Below are positions 1-8,699 of a stretch of 25,990 nucleotides of DNA, piece by piece (positions within the stretch are counted from its first letter, which is position 1; every line of letters begins with the position of its first letter). The DNA comes from Gonapodya sp. JEL0774 (lineage: Eukaryota > Monoblepharomycota > Monoblepharidomycetes > Monoblepharidales > Gonapodyaceae): the NCBI GenBank assembly GCA_027604505.1, contig JADIIX010000223.1, positions 1-25,990 on the forward strand, given 5' to 3'. The position numbers and the translations under genes were made by a program. Under the pieces are notes generated by a model. That model had not been told where the DNA came from, made no database searches, and worked only from the letters and a program-made list of their open reading frames with translations.

Positions 1-386
1 CGTTGTGTCCCGGTGGCATTTCCCCACCGTTCCCCCCTCCTCTCTAGTGGCTCGCGGACCGTGCACTAGGGCCTGTCGATAATACAACAGAATTCTCCAT
101 TATCATATCACCCGACTCCCACGGCAAAATCACCATTCCACGTCACGGCCAATATGCCGCGTTGCTATGCTGCAAACATCAAAAGAATCAAAGTCCTGAC
201 AGAGATTGAAAGCCCTTGATTGGTGATGAGTGTTTGTGGCGGGTAAAAGTTGTTTTCCCCTCTTCCTTTCACACGGATGCCGGAAATCTCGTAATCCCTC
301 CTGTTCGATCGACATTATTTAAGATGATTTTTTACAAGTAACGTTCCTGATTATCAACTGGATTTCTTGGAGTCACAGTCTGCATC
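1..386. other. Intergenic, upstream of NmrA-like gene
   Basis: I see no supportable gene. The short open frames are unspliced, compositionally random and unrelated to the downstream gene. The last 100 bases presumably hold the promoter and 5' UTR of the gene starting at 387, but no clear TATA or CCAAT element decides this. Confidence 0.5.
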
Positions 387-1616
387 ATGCCCAATTTGAA
401 AGTCGTAATCGCTGGTAACGGTTGGTTCATCAATTTATCACTCTGAGCACCCCTTCCACCTTTTTTTGCTGATTAAAAGTGATTGCCAATAATCCCTACC
501 TCAAATAGGCCCACTCGCCAATATCTTTGCGAAAGCATTCATTGACACAAAGAGCATCGATGTCACTATCGTCGGGCGGAAAGGCAAAGATGAAGCTGCT
601 CCTGGAACAACGACGAAACTTGTTCCAGAGTGGGACGTTGATGGACTCGCGGAGGCCTTTGCAGGTGAGTTGGAGGGCCATCCTCAAGTGGTCCATCGTG
701 ACGCCTTGGTGACTTTCTCGGGTCTTCTACTCCATCATGAAAGGCGCCGACTACATTGTGTCCACCCTCGGCTTCTTCTCGCTTGGAGATCCCCAATTCA
801 CAGTCATCAAAGCGGCAAAGAAAGCGGGCGTAAAAGGTATTTCGCTCTCCGAGTACGGAGGAGGAGTGGATGGCTTCCCGACATCGCCCGCGGTGGCATG
901 GAAACAACCCGCACGGACATTAGCAACTGAAATCGGACTTCCCGTAAGCCATCGAATGACCGCACAGTTAACTGTTTAGCAAATTATCTCCTAATTTTTT
1001 CCTCCTCTGACTCCCAATCACTCCAGTGGATAGCTCTGGTTAACGGAGGTTTCCTCGAGTATTCTCTGTCTGTCTTCCTTTCAGATGATGAAAAGAAAGT
1101 TGCAACTGTATTCGGCTCTCCAGACGTCAAGCTGAGCCTAACTGCCCGGGAGGTAAGGTCAATGTTCTGGTACCTCGACCTTTCCCCGTGTACTCATTGA
1201 CTTCTATCCCAGGATGTTGGAGTGTATCTTGCCCAGGCACTTCTTCGATTTGATGAGTTTAAAAATGGTGAGGTGCAGGTGTCTGGAGTGACAACCACCG
1301 TTCGGGAGATTATAGCGGAGGTTGGCAAAGTCAAGGGTGAGCAATCCTTCTATTTGCGGCTCAAGCTGTGTTCTGACCTTGAGCATTGATATATATATCT
1401 GCAAAAACAGGTATACATTACACCATTGACACAGAACCCATCGAAGAAACCAAAGCAAAGTCGGCCGCAAACCCAGGCGACCACGCGCGCATGTTTGGCA
1501 TCATATTTGCGGAAGGATTTGTTCTGAACAACAACGACATTAGCTCGAAATTTCCATCAGTGCATGCCAAGGGATTGGAATATTGGATCCCGAAGTTGCT
1601 TGGGGCGAAAGCATGA
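387..1616 (+). CDS. NmrA-like / isoflavone-reductase-like NAD(P)-binding protein
   Basis: Six exons join in frame: 387-420, 509-664, 744-943, 1027-1152, 1213-1336 and 1411-1616, giving 281 aa. The start is the first ATG. The N-terminus VVIAGNGPLANIFAKAF is a beta-strand, glycine-loop, helix start of a Rossmann fold, although the loop reads GNGPLA instead of the usual GGTGxLG. Exon 1 is tiny and the glycine loop is split by intron 1. The middle has the NmrA/isoflavone-reductase pattern: a strand ending DVTIVGRK, then GADYIVSTLG, then repeated alanines before VKGISLSEYGGG, where these proteins test whether a neighbour has changed, and later WIALVNGGFLEY. Members of this atypical SDR group are cytosolic NADPH-dependent reductases or redox sensors. 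The substrate cannot be read from sequence. Introns are 60-88 bp. The length is normal for the family. I am confident of the family and of the exon chain, and not of a reaction. Confidence 0.85.
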
Positions 1617-1739
1617 CGTCGAAACAAGGTGTATCCCACGACTGGAAAATATGAGAAAATAATATGTATTCTGAACAAACACAAATGATTTGGAAAGATT
1701 ATCATCGGTTCCGTGGCTTGCCCATGACTGAACTAGACG
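1617..1739. other. 3' flank of the NmrA-like gene
   Basis: AT-richer sequence follows the stop and contains AATAATATG-like stretches around 1656-1668 that could serve as a weak poly(A) signal. It ends where the C-rich repetitive block begins near 1740. Confidence 0.4.
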
Positions 1740-2045
1740 TTTTTCCCCTTTCCAAAAATCCCACCTTTCCACCAATCTAGCCTCGGAAGCGTGGGCCGTG
1801 TCCGCACCGGTTGTGACTACCGTGTGAGACACCCAGACCCCACCCCCCGAGCAAGCGTGCGAGTGTCTTCGAGCCCCACCTCGTGCACCACACCCTCGGC
1901 CGGGCCGACAACCCACCCATCCAACCCAACCCACCCAACCCACCCAGCCCACCCCTTCCAGACCCCACGCCCCCACCCCCACCGCTCACACCACACACAT
2001 CCCACTCTCCTCGTCCCACCTGGGCCCCCACCCCACGCCGCCGTC
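1740..2045. repeat. Duplicated C-rich segment, copy A
   Basis: This stretch resembles 2525-3310 in order and sequence. Both begin with a CTTTTCCAAAAATCCCACC-like block followed by a CCTC(C/G)GAAGCGTG(C/G)GCCGTGTC block. Both continue through CCCACCCAAC-type simple sequence, and both end with CACACCACACACAT and a CCCCACGCCGCCGTC-like block. Copy B is longer because it gained a 9-bp minisatellite and other insertions. The last block overlaps the end of the exon 2 coding sequence of the minus-strand gene at 3245, so the duplication includes a gene end. Confidence 0.65.
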
Positions 2046-2155
2046 TATAAAACTGTATAAAAACTGCGAAAAAAACTGGTTGCGAAGACTACCAAGACTG
2101 CCAAGAACACACTTTTACACGTTTCGGGCTTCACCCCGGCCGGCGGGCCGGGGGT
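1986..2155 (-). pseudogene. Relic third copy of the twin-CxGC secreted protein gene
   Basis: Read on the minus strand, 2045 to 1986 encodes a tail ending RWDEESGMCVV and stop. The intact gene at 3245 ends RWDEARGMCVV and stop. The matching 3' flank lies beyond it (copy A, 1985-1740). On the other side, at about 2125-2155, the minus strand reads a GAGTACCCCCGGCCCGCCGGCCGG block. It resembles the first bases of the intact gene's intron (GTGAGTACCCCCCCGCCGGCCGG). The order intron-start then exon-2 end is correct for a minus-strand copy. Everything between is lost or scrambled, including the first part of exon 2, and exon 1 is not recognisable upstream. There is no usable start, so I call it a fragment. 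The exon-tail match is convincing; the intron-start match is weaker. Confidence 0.5.
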
Positions 2156-2160
2156 ACTCA

Positions 2161-2524
2161 AGGGGAAGGAAGCCCAGCTTCCGAGTTGAGACATTGTTTT
2201 TCCCCCACACCACACACGGAAACCAGTTGCGGGGGTTTGCTGTTGTTGTACGGGGGGGGGGGGCGGGCTTTTTCTAGTCATGTCATTCATCCAATTGGTT
2301 TTAATTTATATTTTTATTGTTTTGTTCTTTTTCTTGTTGTGTTGTGTCTTGTCTACCCCGGCTGTACACACATGCCTACGTACATACCATCACATCATAT
2401 TTTGGCCGTACTTACAATGCCGGTCCCAGAACGAGAAATGCACGCCACGCTATGCTATGCTATGCTATGCGTTGTGATGCGTTTGCGTTGCATGCCTCCA
2501 GGAAGTGTACACGCCAACCGACCG
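2161..2524. other. Non-coding stretch with poly-G run and TATGC repeat
   Basis: No supportable gene. It holds a long G run near 2251-2266 and a perfect tetramer of the pentanucleotide TATGC at 2451-2470. The longer open frames here are artefacts of simple sequence. Confidence 0.55.
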
Positions 2525-3244
2525 ACCACTCTGCGACTCCCTTTTCCAAAAATCCCACCCTTTTCCACCACTTTTAAGCCTCCGAAGCGTGCGCCGTGTC
2601 GTGTCCGTCCGCGACGGTGTGGGCACGGGCGGGTTGCGGGTTGTGACGACCCGCGGGGTGAGGTGCGACCTGTGCACAACCCAGACCTCCCACCGCACCG
2701 CCAGCCACCCCGCGTCATCGGCCATGGACATCCATCCCCCATCGCCATCCGCATCGGCGTCAGCGGGGTGTGCGGTGCGGTGCGGTTGCCGGTGCAGGGG
2801 CGGGGTGCAGGGGTCCCGGATAGGGGGGGGAGGGGGGGGGGGGGGAGGGGCGCGTAAACCACAACACAATGTACACGCCATCCCCCCGTCCCCCGTCTGG
2901 TTCCACGTCCGTGGTCTCGGTCCACGGTTTCATCTCCCGTCTCTTCTCTGTCCTCTGCTCCTTTCCATTCTCCACTTCACCCTGCCAATGCAACCCAGCC
3001 CAACCACCGTACCCGCCCTACCCGCCCTACCCATCCGACCCGCCCTACCCATCCGACCCATCCGACCCATCCGACCCATCCGACCCATCCGACCCATCCG
3101 ACACATCCGACACATCCGACACATCCGACACATCCGACACATCCGACCCACCCAACCACCGTACCACCCTACCCATCCATCCATCCACCCTACCCACCAT
3201 CTACCCCCCACCCACCCGAACTCCACCAAACTCCCCCCACCGCC
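2525..3244. repeat. Duplicated C-rich segment, copy B (3' flank of the minus-strand gene)
   Basis: This is the second copy of the segment at 1740-1985 and lies directly downstream of the stop of the minus-strand gene at 3245. It contains a G tract at 2821-2850, with runs of 8, 10 or more and 4 Gs, that could form a G-quadruplex. A C-rich minisatellite follows. Long open frames on both strands here have periodic Pro, Arg-His-Ile or Gly-Trp-Val composition and are not credible genes. Confidence 0.6.
3050..3148. repeat. 9-bp minisatellite, 11 units in two variants
   Basis: Five perfect units of CATCCGACC are followed by five perfect units of CATCCGACA and one final CATCCGACC. The clean block structure of the variants suggests recent expansion by slippage or unequal exchange of each variant separately. 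A looser version of the same motif precedes it from about 3031. It is non-coding. Confidence 0.95.
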
Positions 3245-4247
3245 TCACACCACACACATGCCCCTGGCCTCATCCCACCGTGCCCCACCCCCGCCGCCGT
3301 CCCCGTCGCTGCTTCCGTCCGCATCGTCCCCCGGGCCGGAAAAGCATCCCACACAGAGGTACGGTGTGCCCTCGAAGATGTAGGAGCGGACGGGTTCGGC
3401 GGGTTCGGAGGAGGAGGAAGAGGAAGAGGAGGGGTGGGATGGGGGACGGTACAAGAGGGAGGTGGTTTGAAGGGGTCGGAGGGTGGGGCAGGGGGGGTCT
3501 TTCGTTGGGGTTGGGGGGTTTGAAGGGGGTGATGGAGTGGGATGGGGTGAGAAAGAGAAAGTGTGAGAGATGACAATATGGACCGCTCATGTAGACCTCA
3601 ATTGGTCCATATGAGCCTCACCGGCCCATATGGGCCGCGAGGAATCAATCGCCTCCGGCGGACTGTGCCCGTCGCTGACGCTTGGGCCCATATGGACCGC
3701 CGATAAACGTCAATTGGTCCATATGGGGCTCACCGGCCCGTATGGACCGCGAGGAAATCACTCGCCTCCGGCGGACTGTGCCCGACGCTGACGCTTGGGC
3801 GAGGCGCTCGCTGACGCTCGCGCATCGCCGGCCTCCGGTTCGCTTCGCTCGCCTCCGGCCGGCGGGGGGGTACTCACAATAGGTGACACACATTTCCAAA
3901 TTCCTTGTCCACTGAGTCTGGGGAGGACACCCGACACAGACGCCGCCGTCGGGTCTAGACTGTGACTTGTAGCGAAATGCCTCTTTGCCCAAGTAGGAAC
4001 CGTGAGGTCTGAGGGGAGTGTCTGGAGGGCAGTTTGGGTAAGGAGAGGAGGAGGGCGGAGCGGGGGGTGCAGGGGCAGGAGTCAGGGGGATTGAGCGGGG
4101 AGGATGGAGACGATGAGGGAGGGCGAGTGCGTGGGATTGAGGGAAGAAGAGAAGGGAGAGTGCGAGAGAGAAAGAGAGAAGGAAAGAGAGGGAGAGAGAG
4201 AGCGAAGGATGAGAGCGGGGAATGGGAGAGGGAGAAGACGATGGCAT
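3245..4247 (-). CDS. Secreted twin-CxGC cysteine-module protein, minus-strand paralog
   Basis: Two exons, 4247-3878 and 3498-3245, join at phase 1 to give 207 aa. The ATG at 4247 begins a hydrophobic Ser/Leu-rich leader (residues about 1-40), followed by a Pro/Ser-rich stretch. Module 1 has C73 (in NCPPDTPLRP), C104/C107 (CVGC) and C120. Module 2, encoded by exon 2, has C127 (in PPCPTLRPL), C172/C175 (CVGC) and C205, two residues from the end. Each module therefore reads C, about 30-45 residues, CxGC, about 12-30 residues with a Trp, then C. The 379-bp intron (3499-3877) carries repeats. The neighbour at 4760 is a divergent paralog with the same length, cysteine order and intron phase, which strongly supports this model. 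I do not recognise the family. An extracellular disulfide-bonded protein is the natural inference; function is unknown. Module 2 contains a Ser8 run and a Gly/Asp-rich loop not seen in the partner. Confidence 0.72.
3576..3870 (-). repeat. Tandem repeat element inside the intron of the minus-strand paralog
   Basis: Two imperfect copies of a 114-bp unit begin at 3576 and 3690. Each contains ATATGGACCGC, CAATTGGTCCATATG, a CGGCCC(A/G)TATGG core and the block CGCCTCCGGCGGACTGTGCCCG. At 3622-3637 the core is a perfect 16-bp palindrome (CGGCCCATATGGGCCG). The rest of the intron towards the donor is GC-rich with short direct and inverted repeats (GACGCTCGCGC, GGCCTCCGG, CTTCGCTCGCCTCCGGCC). Relative to the gene, the same motifs occur in the same orientation in the intron of the plus-strand paralog. 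Confidence 0.85.
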
Positions 4248-4759
4248 CTTTGATTGAGAGGGAAGACAGAGTGGGAGGGTCAAGGACAGGGACACAAGAG
4301 AGAGAGTTGAGATGATGTGGAAGCGAAGTCCAGTTGAGATGGAACCAGAGTAAAGTTGAAATGGGAGGGGGGGAATCGATCGAATCCGATTGGGGAGAGA
4401 AAAAAAGGGGGAGGGAGCGAGAAACAGGAGTTTTGACAGCGAGTGCGAGTGCGAGTGTGGGCGCAATTTGCAGTGAGTCAGGCTGGGGCTGTGGGGGAGA
4501 CCCGTGTGGCGCAGGTGCGCTGTGGTCGCATGCCCTTTTGGGTCTGTTGTTGCTCACTCGCTCCCCCTTTTGGAAACTCAACGTCCACTCCACGGGCACT
4601 CTCATAAACCACAACACCCACACGCGGTGGGAAAAAGAGTCACAAAACCCATTCTGTCTTTCTTCTGTTTCCCTCTTGTCCTCCTCTCCTCTCCTCTCCC
4701 CCACTCAACTCCACCCAACTCCACGCCACCCCACCCACCCACTCCCTCCACCTCCCTCA
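4248..4759. promoter_or_regulatory. Shared divergent promoter region of the paralog pair
   Basis: These 512 bases separate the two start codons of head-to-head genes, so both promoters must lie here. Purine-rich sequence (GA tracts) on the left and pyrimidine-rich sequence (CT tracts, about 4650-4750) on the right place a CT-rich leader just upstream of each start when read in the sense direction. That is a common fungal core-promoter feature. No specific TATA box or factor site can be named with confidence. Confidence 0.5.
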
Positions 4760-5752
4760 ATGCCCATCTCTCCCTCTTTCTCCCTCATCTCAATCTCTCT
4801 CCTCGCTCTCTCCTCCCTTCTCCTCGTCCTCCTCTCTCCCTCCCCCTCCCTCGCTGCTCCTCTCGCTCTCGTTCCAGCCGACCCTGAAAAGGTCTCCTTC
4901 CCACCTCTCTTCCCCCCATCCTACCTCGACCCCCGCCCAAACTCTCCTCAAGCCGCCGCTGGCCCTCAGTACTGGCCCGGCTCTCCTCACGCCGGCGACG
5001 GTGCTTCCCTCAACAGGAGGGCCGACTCAAACCTCCCCACTTGCCCCCCAGACGAGATCTTGGTGCCCCTCATTGAACATGGCTCTCCTCTCACCGAGCC
5101 TGGGTCAAGGCAGGTCTATACTGTGGAGAAATCCGGCGACATGTGTGCAGGATGTGTCTCTCAGGCTCATTGGGATCAGGACAAGAGGGCTTGTTTGTAC
5201 AAACGTGAGTAAGCGCGAGCGTCAGCGAACGCCTCGCCGGCCTCGCCCAAGCGTCAGCGTCGGGCACAGTCCGCCGGAGGGGATTCACTCCGGAGCGGTC
5301 CATATGGACCAATTTACCCTTGTGAGCGGTCAGGCCCATATGGACCAATTGACCCTTGTGAGCGGTCAGGCCCATATGGACCAATTGACCCTTATCAGCG
5401 GTCCGTATGATCTGGTGAGGAGGCCCATATGGACCAATTGACGTTTATCGGGGGGTCCATCTTCCCACCCACATCCTTTGCCCCATACCCCATTCCACCT
5501 TGTTATTTCTCATTCTCCCTCTCCCTCTCCCCCAATACCCCAATCCCCCCCCCAAACCCCTGTTTAGTCTCCCCCTGCCCGACCCACGCCCCCCTCACGC
5601 CCATCCCTCGCCTCTCCAACGCCCGCCTGGGGCTGACGGTGTACGCGCACTACTTTCGGGGTGTGGAGATTTTGTGTGCCGGGTGCTGGGAAGGGGCCAC
5701 AATGAGCGGGAGCGGGGAGGAGGGCGCGGAGTGTGTGGCCGGGAGGGGGTGA
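4760..5752 (+). CDS. Secreted twin-CxGC cysteine-module protein, plus-strand paralog
   Basis: Exons 4760-5204 and 5568-5752 join at phase 1 to give 209 aa. The open frame continues upstream of 4760, but that part is simple sequence. ATG 4760 starts a clear signal peptide (hydrophobic Leu/Ser core, ending about LAAP, residues 1-34). Module 1 has C95 (in TCPPDEILVPL), C129/C132 (CAGC), a Trp and C145 (ACLYK). Module 2 has C152 (in SPCPTHAPLTP), C185/C188 (CAGC) and C204. Eight cysteines occur in the same order as in the minus-strand paralog, and both genes are cut by an intron seven residues before the first Cys of module 2. The 363-bp intron is repeat-filled. It ends at a TGTTTAG acceptor. A dibasic-looking site (NRRAD, about 85-89) before module 1 might be a processing site. 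The family is not recognised. Secretion and disulfide bonding are inferred from leader and cysteines. Confidence 0.75.
5205..5567 (+). repeat. CATATGG repeat array inside the intron of the plus-strand paralog
   Basis: After the donor come the blocks GCGCGAGCGTCAGCG and CAAGCGTCAGCGTCGGGCAC followed by AGTCCGCCGGA, both also found in the sister intron. From about 5300 there are four copies of a CCATATGGACCAATT-containing unit. Two are consecutive and near-identical with a 36-bp period (about 5335-5370 and 5371 onward), and the last is near 5423. CATATGG is half of a dyad. The downstream 100 bases are C/T-rich up to the acceptor. The unit contains GTGAGCGG, a potential cryptic splice donor, in the sense direction. 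Confidence 0.85.
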
Positions 5753-5900
5753 GGAGGGGACGAGGAAGGGGGATGGGAAGATGGGAAGGTGGGAGTGGAT
5801 GGGAGTGGATGGGAAGGTGGGAATGTAGGAATGGATGGGAATGGATGTGATGTGATGTGATCGGATGGGATGTGAAGGCGGGGTGGGTGGGGTGGAGTGG
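5753..5900. repeat. GGATG/GGTGGG-type simple sequence downstream of the plus-strand paralog
   Basis: Degenerate repeats of GATGGGAAGGTGGGA, GGAGTGGATGG and GATGTGATGTGATCGGATGGGATG follow the stop codon. Read from the other strand this resembles the CCCATCCATCC and CATCCGACC simple sequence flanking the minus-strand paralog, as expected if the inverted duplication included the 3' flanks. Confidence 0.6.
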
Positions 5901-7587
5901 GATTGATATCGACGTGTTACTGTTTTACTGTACTGCGACTGTGGAGTGGAATTCATATTGATATCGAGTCGGTCGTTGCATCATTGGGACGTGGGTATCG
6001 ATATCGAGTTGGGTTCCTGCAAGGGCCATGCCGGCTCCACTCCACGCACATCTTGTTCACCTTTGTAGTCTTTCAGTCCACACATGGTTGGTATCTTTTC
6101 CCAATCCCCGTCCCGTCCGTCTGTTCCGTCCACACCGCATATGGACACGTGGACGGGATATGTGGCCCCAACGTTCCATTTCCATTTCCGTGCACGATGC
6201 AGTGGAGTGGACATACACGGAACACGAAAATACACGCCCGCCCGCCCCACCGAAACTTACAAACTTACTTTTGCAGACTAAGGGAAGGGCCATAGGGCTT
6301 ACTCCGTCTTGCAAATAATACAATTTTCTTTCTTTGCGTGCACCGCGGCGGTGGACCGGACGCCATGAAGAAACACCTGCACCGCCGTTTCTAAGTGTGG
6401 GTGCTCTCAAGGGGGCCGGCCGGTCTGAAATAACTCCCACGACTGATTTCAGAACGCAACCCCGTTCACCACTGTGCTCCATGTGTATTCAACTGAACCT
6501 GATAATAGCACCGACACACCGGTCCGGCTCGACGATACACATCAGAATCTGGTGGCCGCAGGCCCGGATCAGACTGCACAAGAGGGAAACGACGTATTAG
6601 AACTCGATCAAATTATGTACTCAAAATTACCCTTTTGTAAACGATTTTCGGCGGTTACGTTTATGGCACGGGGGGGGGGAAAAAAAAGGCAGTCTAGTAT
6701 GTAATACCACAACTCATAAGCCCTCATTCCGGCGGGCGTATGCTTCGAGTTCAAGAATTTTCGTCTTGACCCACCCGCCTCCCCCTCCTCCCAGGGGTCG
6801 CTTTTGTAATCCGGCAAAGAGAAATGATCCAAATGAAAGTATCAAGTTTCAGTCGGCTCGCTCGGGCCACCAATCGATCCTGCCTGAAACGGCGAAGGGG
6901 GGGTGGGGGATAAAAATTCAACCTTCGCACAAACGCCACATTCACTTGCACTTTCAGTTAAGTTCAATTGAATTTGTTCAGAGCGATCCCATAGCGGGTG
7001 GGTATGTAGGGTACACAGGCATCGATGATCGATGGTCGGATGCGGGGTCTTTTGCCCCGGACCGGTTATGGTGACTACTAGTTGACACCATCTCTCCGCT
7101 CTCCACCACGCCACAACCCCGATTCAAGCATAAATGATGATGATGATTCGGTCCGTCGAAAGTCAAGCCGATGGGGTGTCTGGCGGTGAGTAATGAGTTG
7201 GTGATCATGTGACGGTGAACTTGTCTTCCCTGATGATGCCGATCACCCACCCCCGTCCCACCCGCCATCTCCCCCAGATCCAGCTATCGCCACACCGCGC
7301 CGTCCATGGTGAGCTCAACGTAGTCGCTGCTCTGGAGATGGAGATTGGAAAGAGTCGGCTGAGTTGAGATCGGCTCTGTGTTCTGATCGACCCCGCCACG
7401 ACTCTGTTTCCCGCCACCTCCATGACGCCCTTACCAACGCTCCTTGATCCGATCGCTCCAACCTGCCCTGCCTCGCTCGGTACCAAGCCCCGGACCACCC
7501 CTTGCTGCACCATCCCCATCACCACTCGCACCGCAAAAGTCCAAGACCAAGCGATCGTCCAAACCCAAAACCAAGCCCAAGACCAAC
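5901..7587. other. Long gene-free stretch
   Basis: No gene can be supported. Three copies of a GATATCGA-containing motif occur at about 5903-5915, 5955-5968 and 5995-6008. A G9-A8 mononucleotide junction lies at about 6671-6688. Short open frames here have no splice-linked continuation, signal peptide or recognisable motif. Around 7440-7587 there is a proline/lysine-codon-rich stretch open in frame with the next gene but lacking an ATG; it could be an extra 5' exon of that gene. Confidence 0.5.
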
Positions 7588-8699
7588 ATGTCCCGCTACG
7601 GAACCAACACCAACTACGGCAAAGCGCTGGTGGGGAATGTAGGCACGGGGACGGGCGGTGCGGTGCCCGTGGTCAAGGGCGAGCGCGAGCGCAGGGGGAA
7701 ATCGAAACCACAGAGGGAAGAGAAGGTGGGGGAGGAGAGGGTGGACGGGACGGACGGTGCGGGGGTGAAGGTGGGGGTGGTGGAGTCGGTGGTGAGTAGC
7801 ACTGCACACTTTGCGAAGACGTGGTGGTTGGCGGGGAAGGGTCGAGGAGCGTCTCTGACCATCGTGCATCTTGTTCCTCCAAACAGGCCACTGCCACCGC
7901 CACCGTTGATGCTCCACACCTAGACGGCCAGTCTCCGACTCCCCCGTTCGCTCTCGGCACTGACGGGGAACAGTCGTTGCCACCGCAGACGAGCTCGAGC
8001 AATGCAGAGTCGAATGAAGTCACGTTACATCGGGTTCAAGTGGGAACAGATGTTCTGACATATGTAGTGCCGGAAACCGCGACTGATCTAAGCGAGGCGC
8101 AATCTAATGCCAGGGAAGGCGGACACATCGCTGAGGGCTCACCTGGCTCACGAATGAACGATACGCAGCCAGACACAAGCAGCCAAGCTACCTTCTTGCT
8201 CGCACCAGAATTGGCACCCCGTCACAACGAAGGAATGAAGCACGACCTGGTCGTGTTGGCCGACACTGTGGAATGCGATGAAGTACCACGAATGGATCAC
8301 GACGTTGTCGAGATCCTTGTGGTGAAGGAAGAGGAAACGGCGCGCAACTGTGATGGTGAGGGCATGGATGCGGATGCGGTCACCACCTCTGTGGCAGGAG
8401 AGCAAACCGTTGTCACAAGCGATCAAGGCACGGATCACGGTCACAGTGGGACTAAATTCCATCTCAAACACGCTACAGGAGTGAGGCGCCGGCTCAAGAA
8501 CGTGAAGAAGAGGCTTTTCTATCGTATGGCCGACATCTTTCAAGGAAGAAGCAACATGAGCTGCGGGAAGAAGGAGAGTAGCATGGGCAAGCCGAACAAC
8601 AAGGAGAAGGTGGTGCGTGCGACGGACGAGAACGGAGGGAAGAAATCGGTGGTGGGGAGGATCGTGGGGTGTTTGAAGAAACTGTTCTGTCGTAAGTGA
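7588..8699 (+). CDS. Unknown protein with basic, cysteine-tagged C-terminus
   Basis: Two exons, 7588-7791 and 7887-8699, join at phase 0 across a 95-bp GTGAGT..AACAG intron to give 338 aa. I chose the first in-frame ATG (MSRYGTNTNYGKALVG). The frame stays open upstream with a Lys-rich stretch, so a further 5' exon is possible. The N-terminal 70 residues are basic and Gly-rich. Residues about 69-260 are acidic and low in hydrophobics, probably disordered. From about 268 the protein turns strongly basic with an amphipathic stretch (RRRLKNVKKRLFYRMADIF) and ends GRIVGCLKKLFCRK. Two cysteines in a Leu/Lys context at the extreme end could suit S-acylation and membrane or nuclear targeting; that is inference. 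No catalytic motif or known domain is visible. Confidence 0.6.

Noticed and set aside
1777-2060. Gly/Trp- and Pro-rich open frames on both strands
   Set aside because: They are translations of CCCACCCAAC-type simple sequence with no start context, introns or conserved motif.
2505-3383. Open frames up to 292 codons on both strands across the C-rich block
   Set aside because: They are Pro/Arg/His/Ile or Gly/Trp/Val periodic translations of minisatellite and simple sequence, exist in several overlapping frames at once, and overlap the better-supported exon 2 of the minus-strand gene.
4334-4759. N-terminal extension of the plus-strand paralog (frame open from 4334)
   Set aside because: The extension is GA/CT simple sequence lying in the shared promoter; the signal peptide begins cleanly at ATG 4760, matching the paralog's start.
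5300-5440. CRISPR-like regularly spaced repeats
   Set aside because: Copies are directly adjacent or irregularly spaced with no unique spacers, lie inside an intron, and the window is eukaryotic.
5901-6704. Several 60-140 codon open frames on both strands
   Set aside because: No linked exons, no recognisable domain, and mutually overlapping; treated as intergenic noise.
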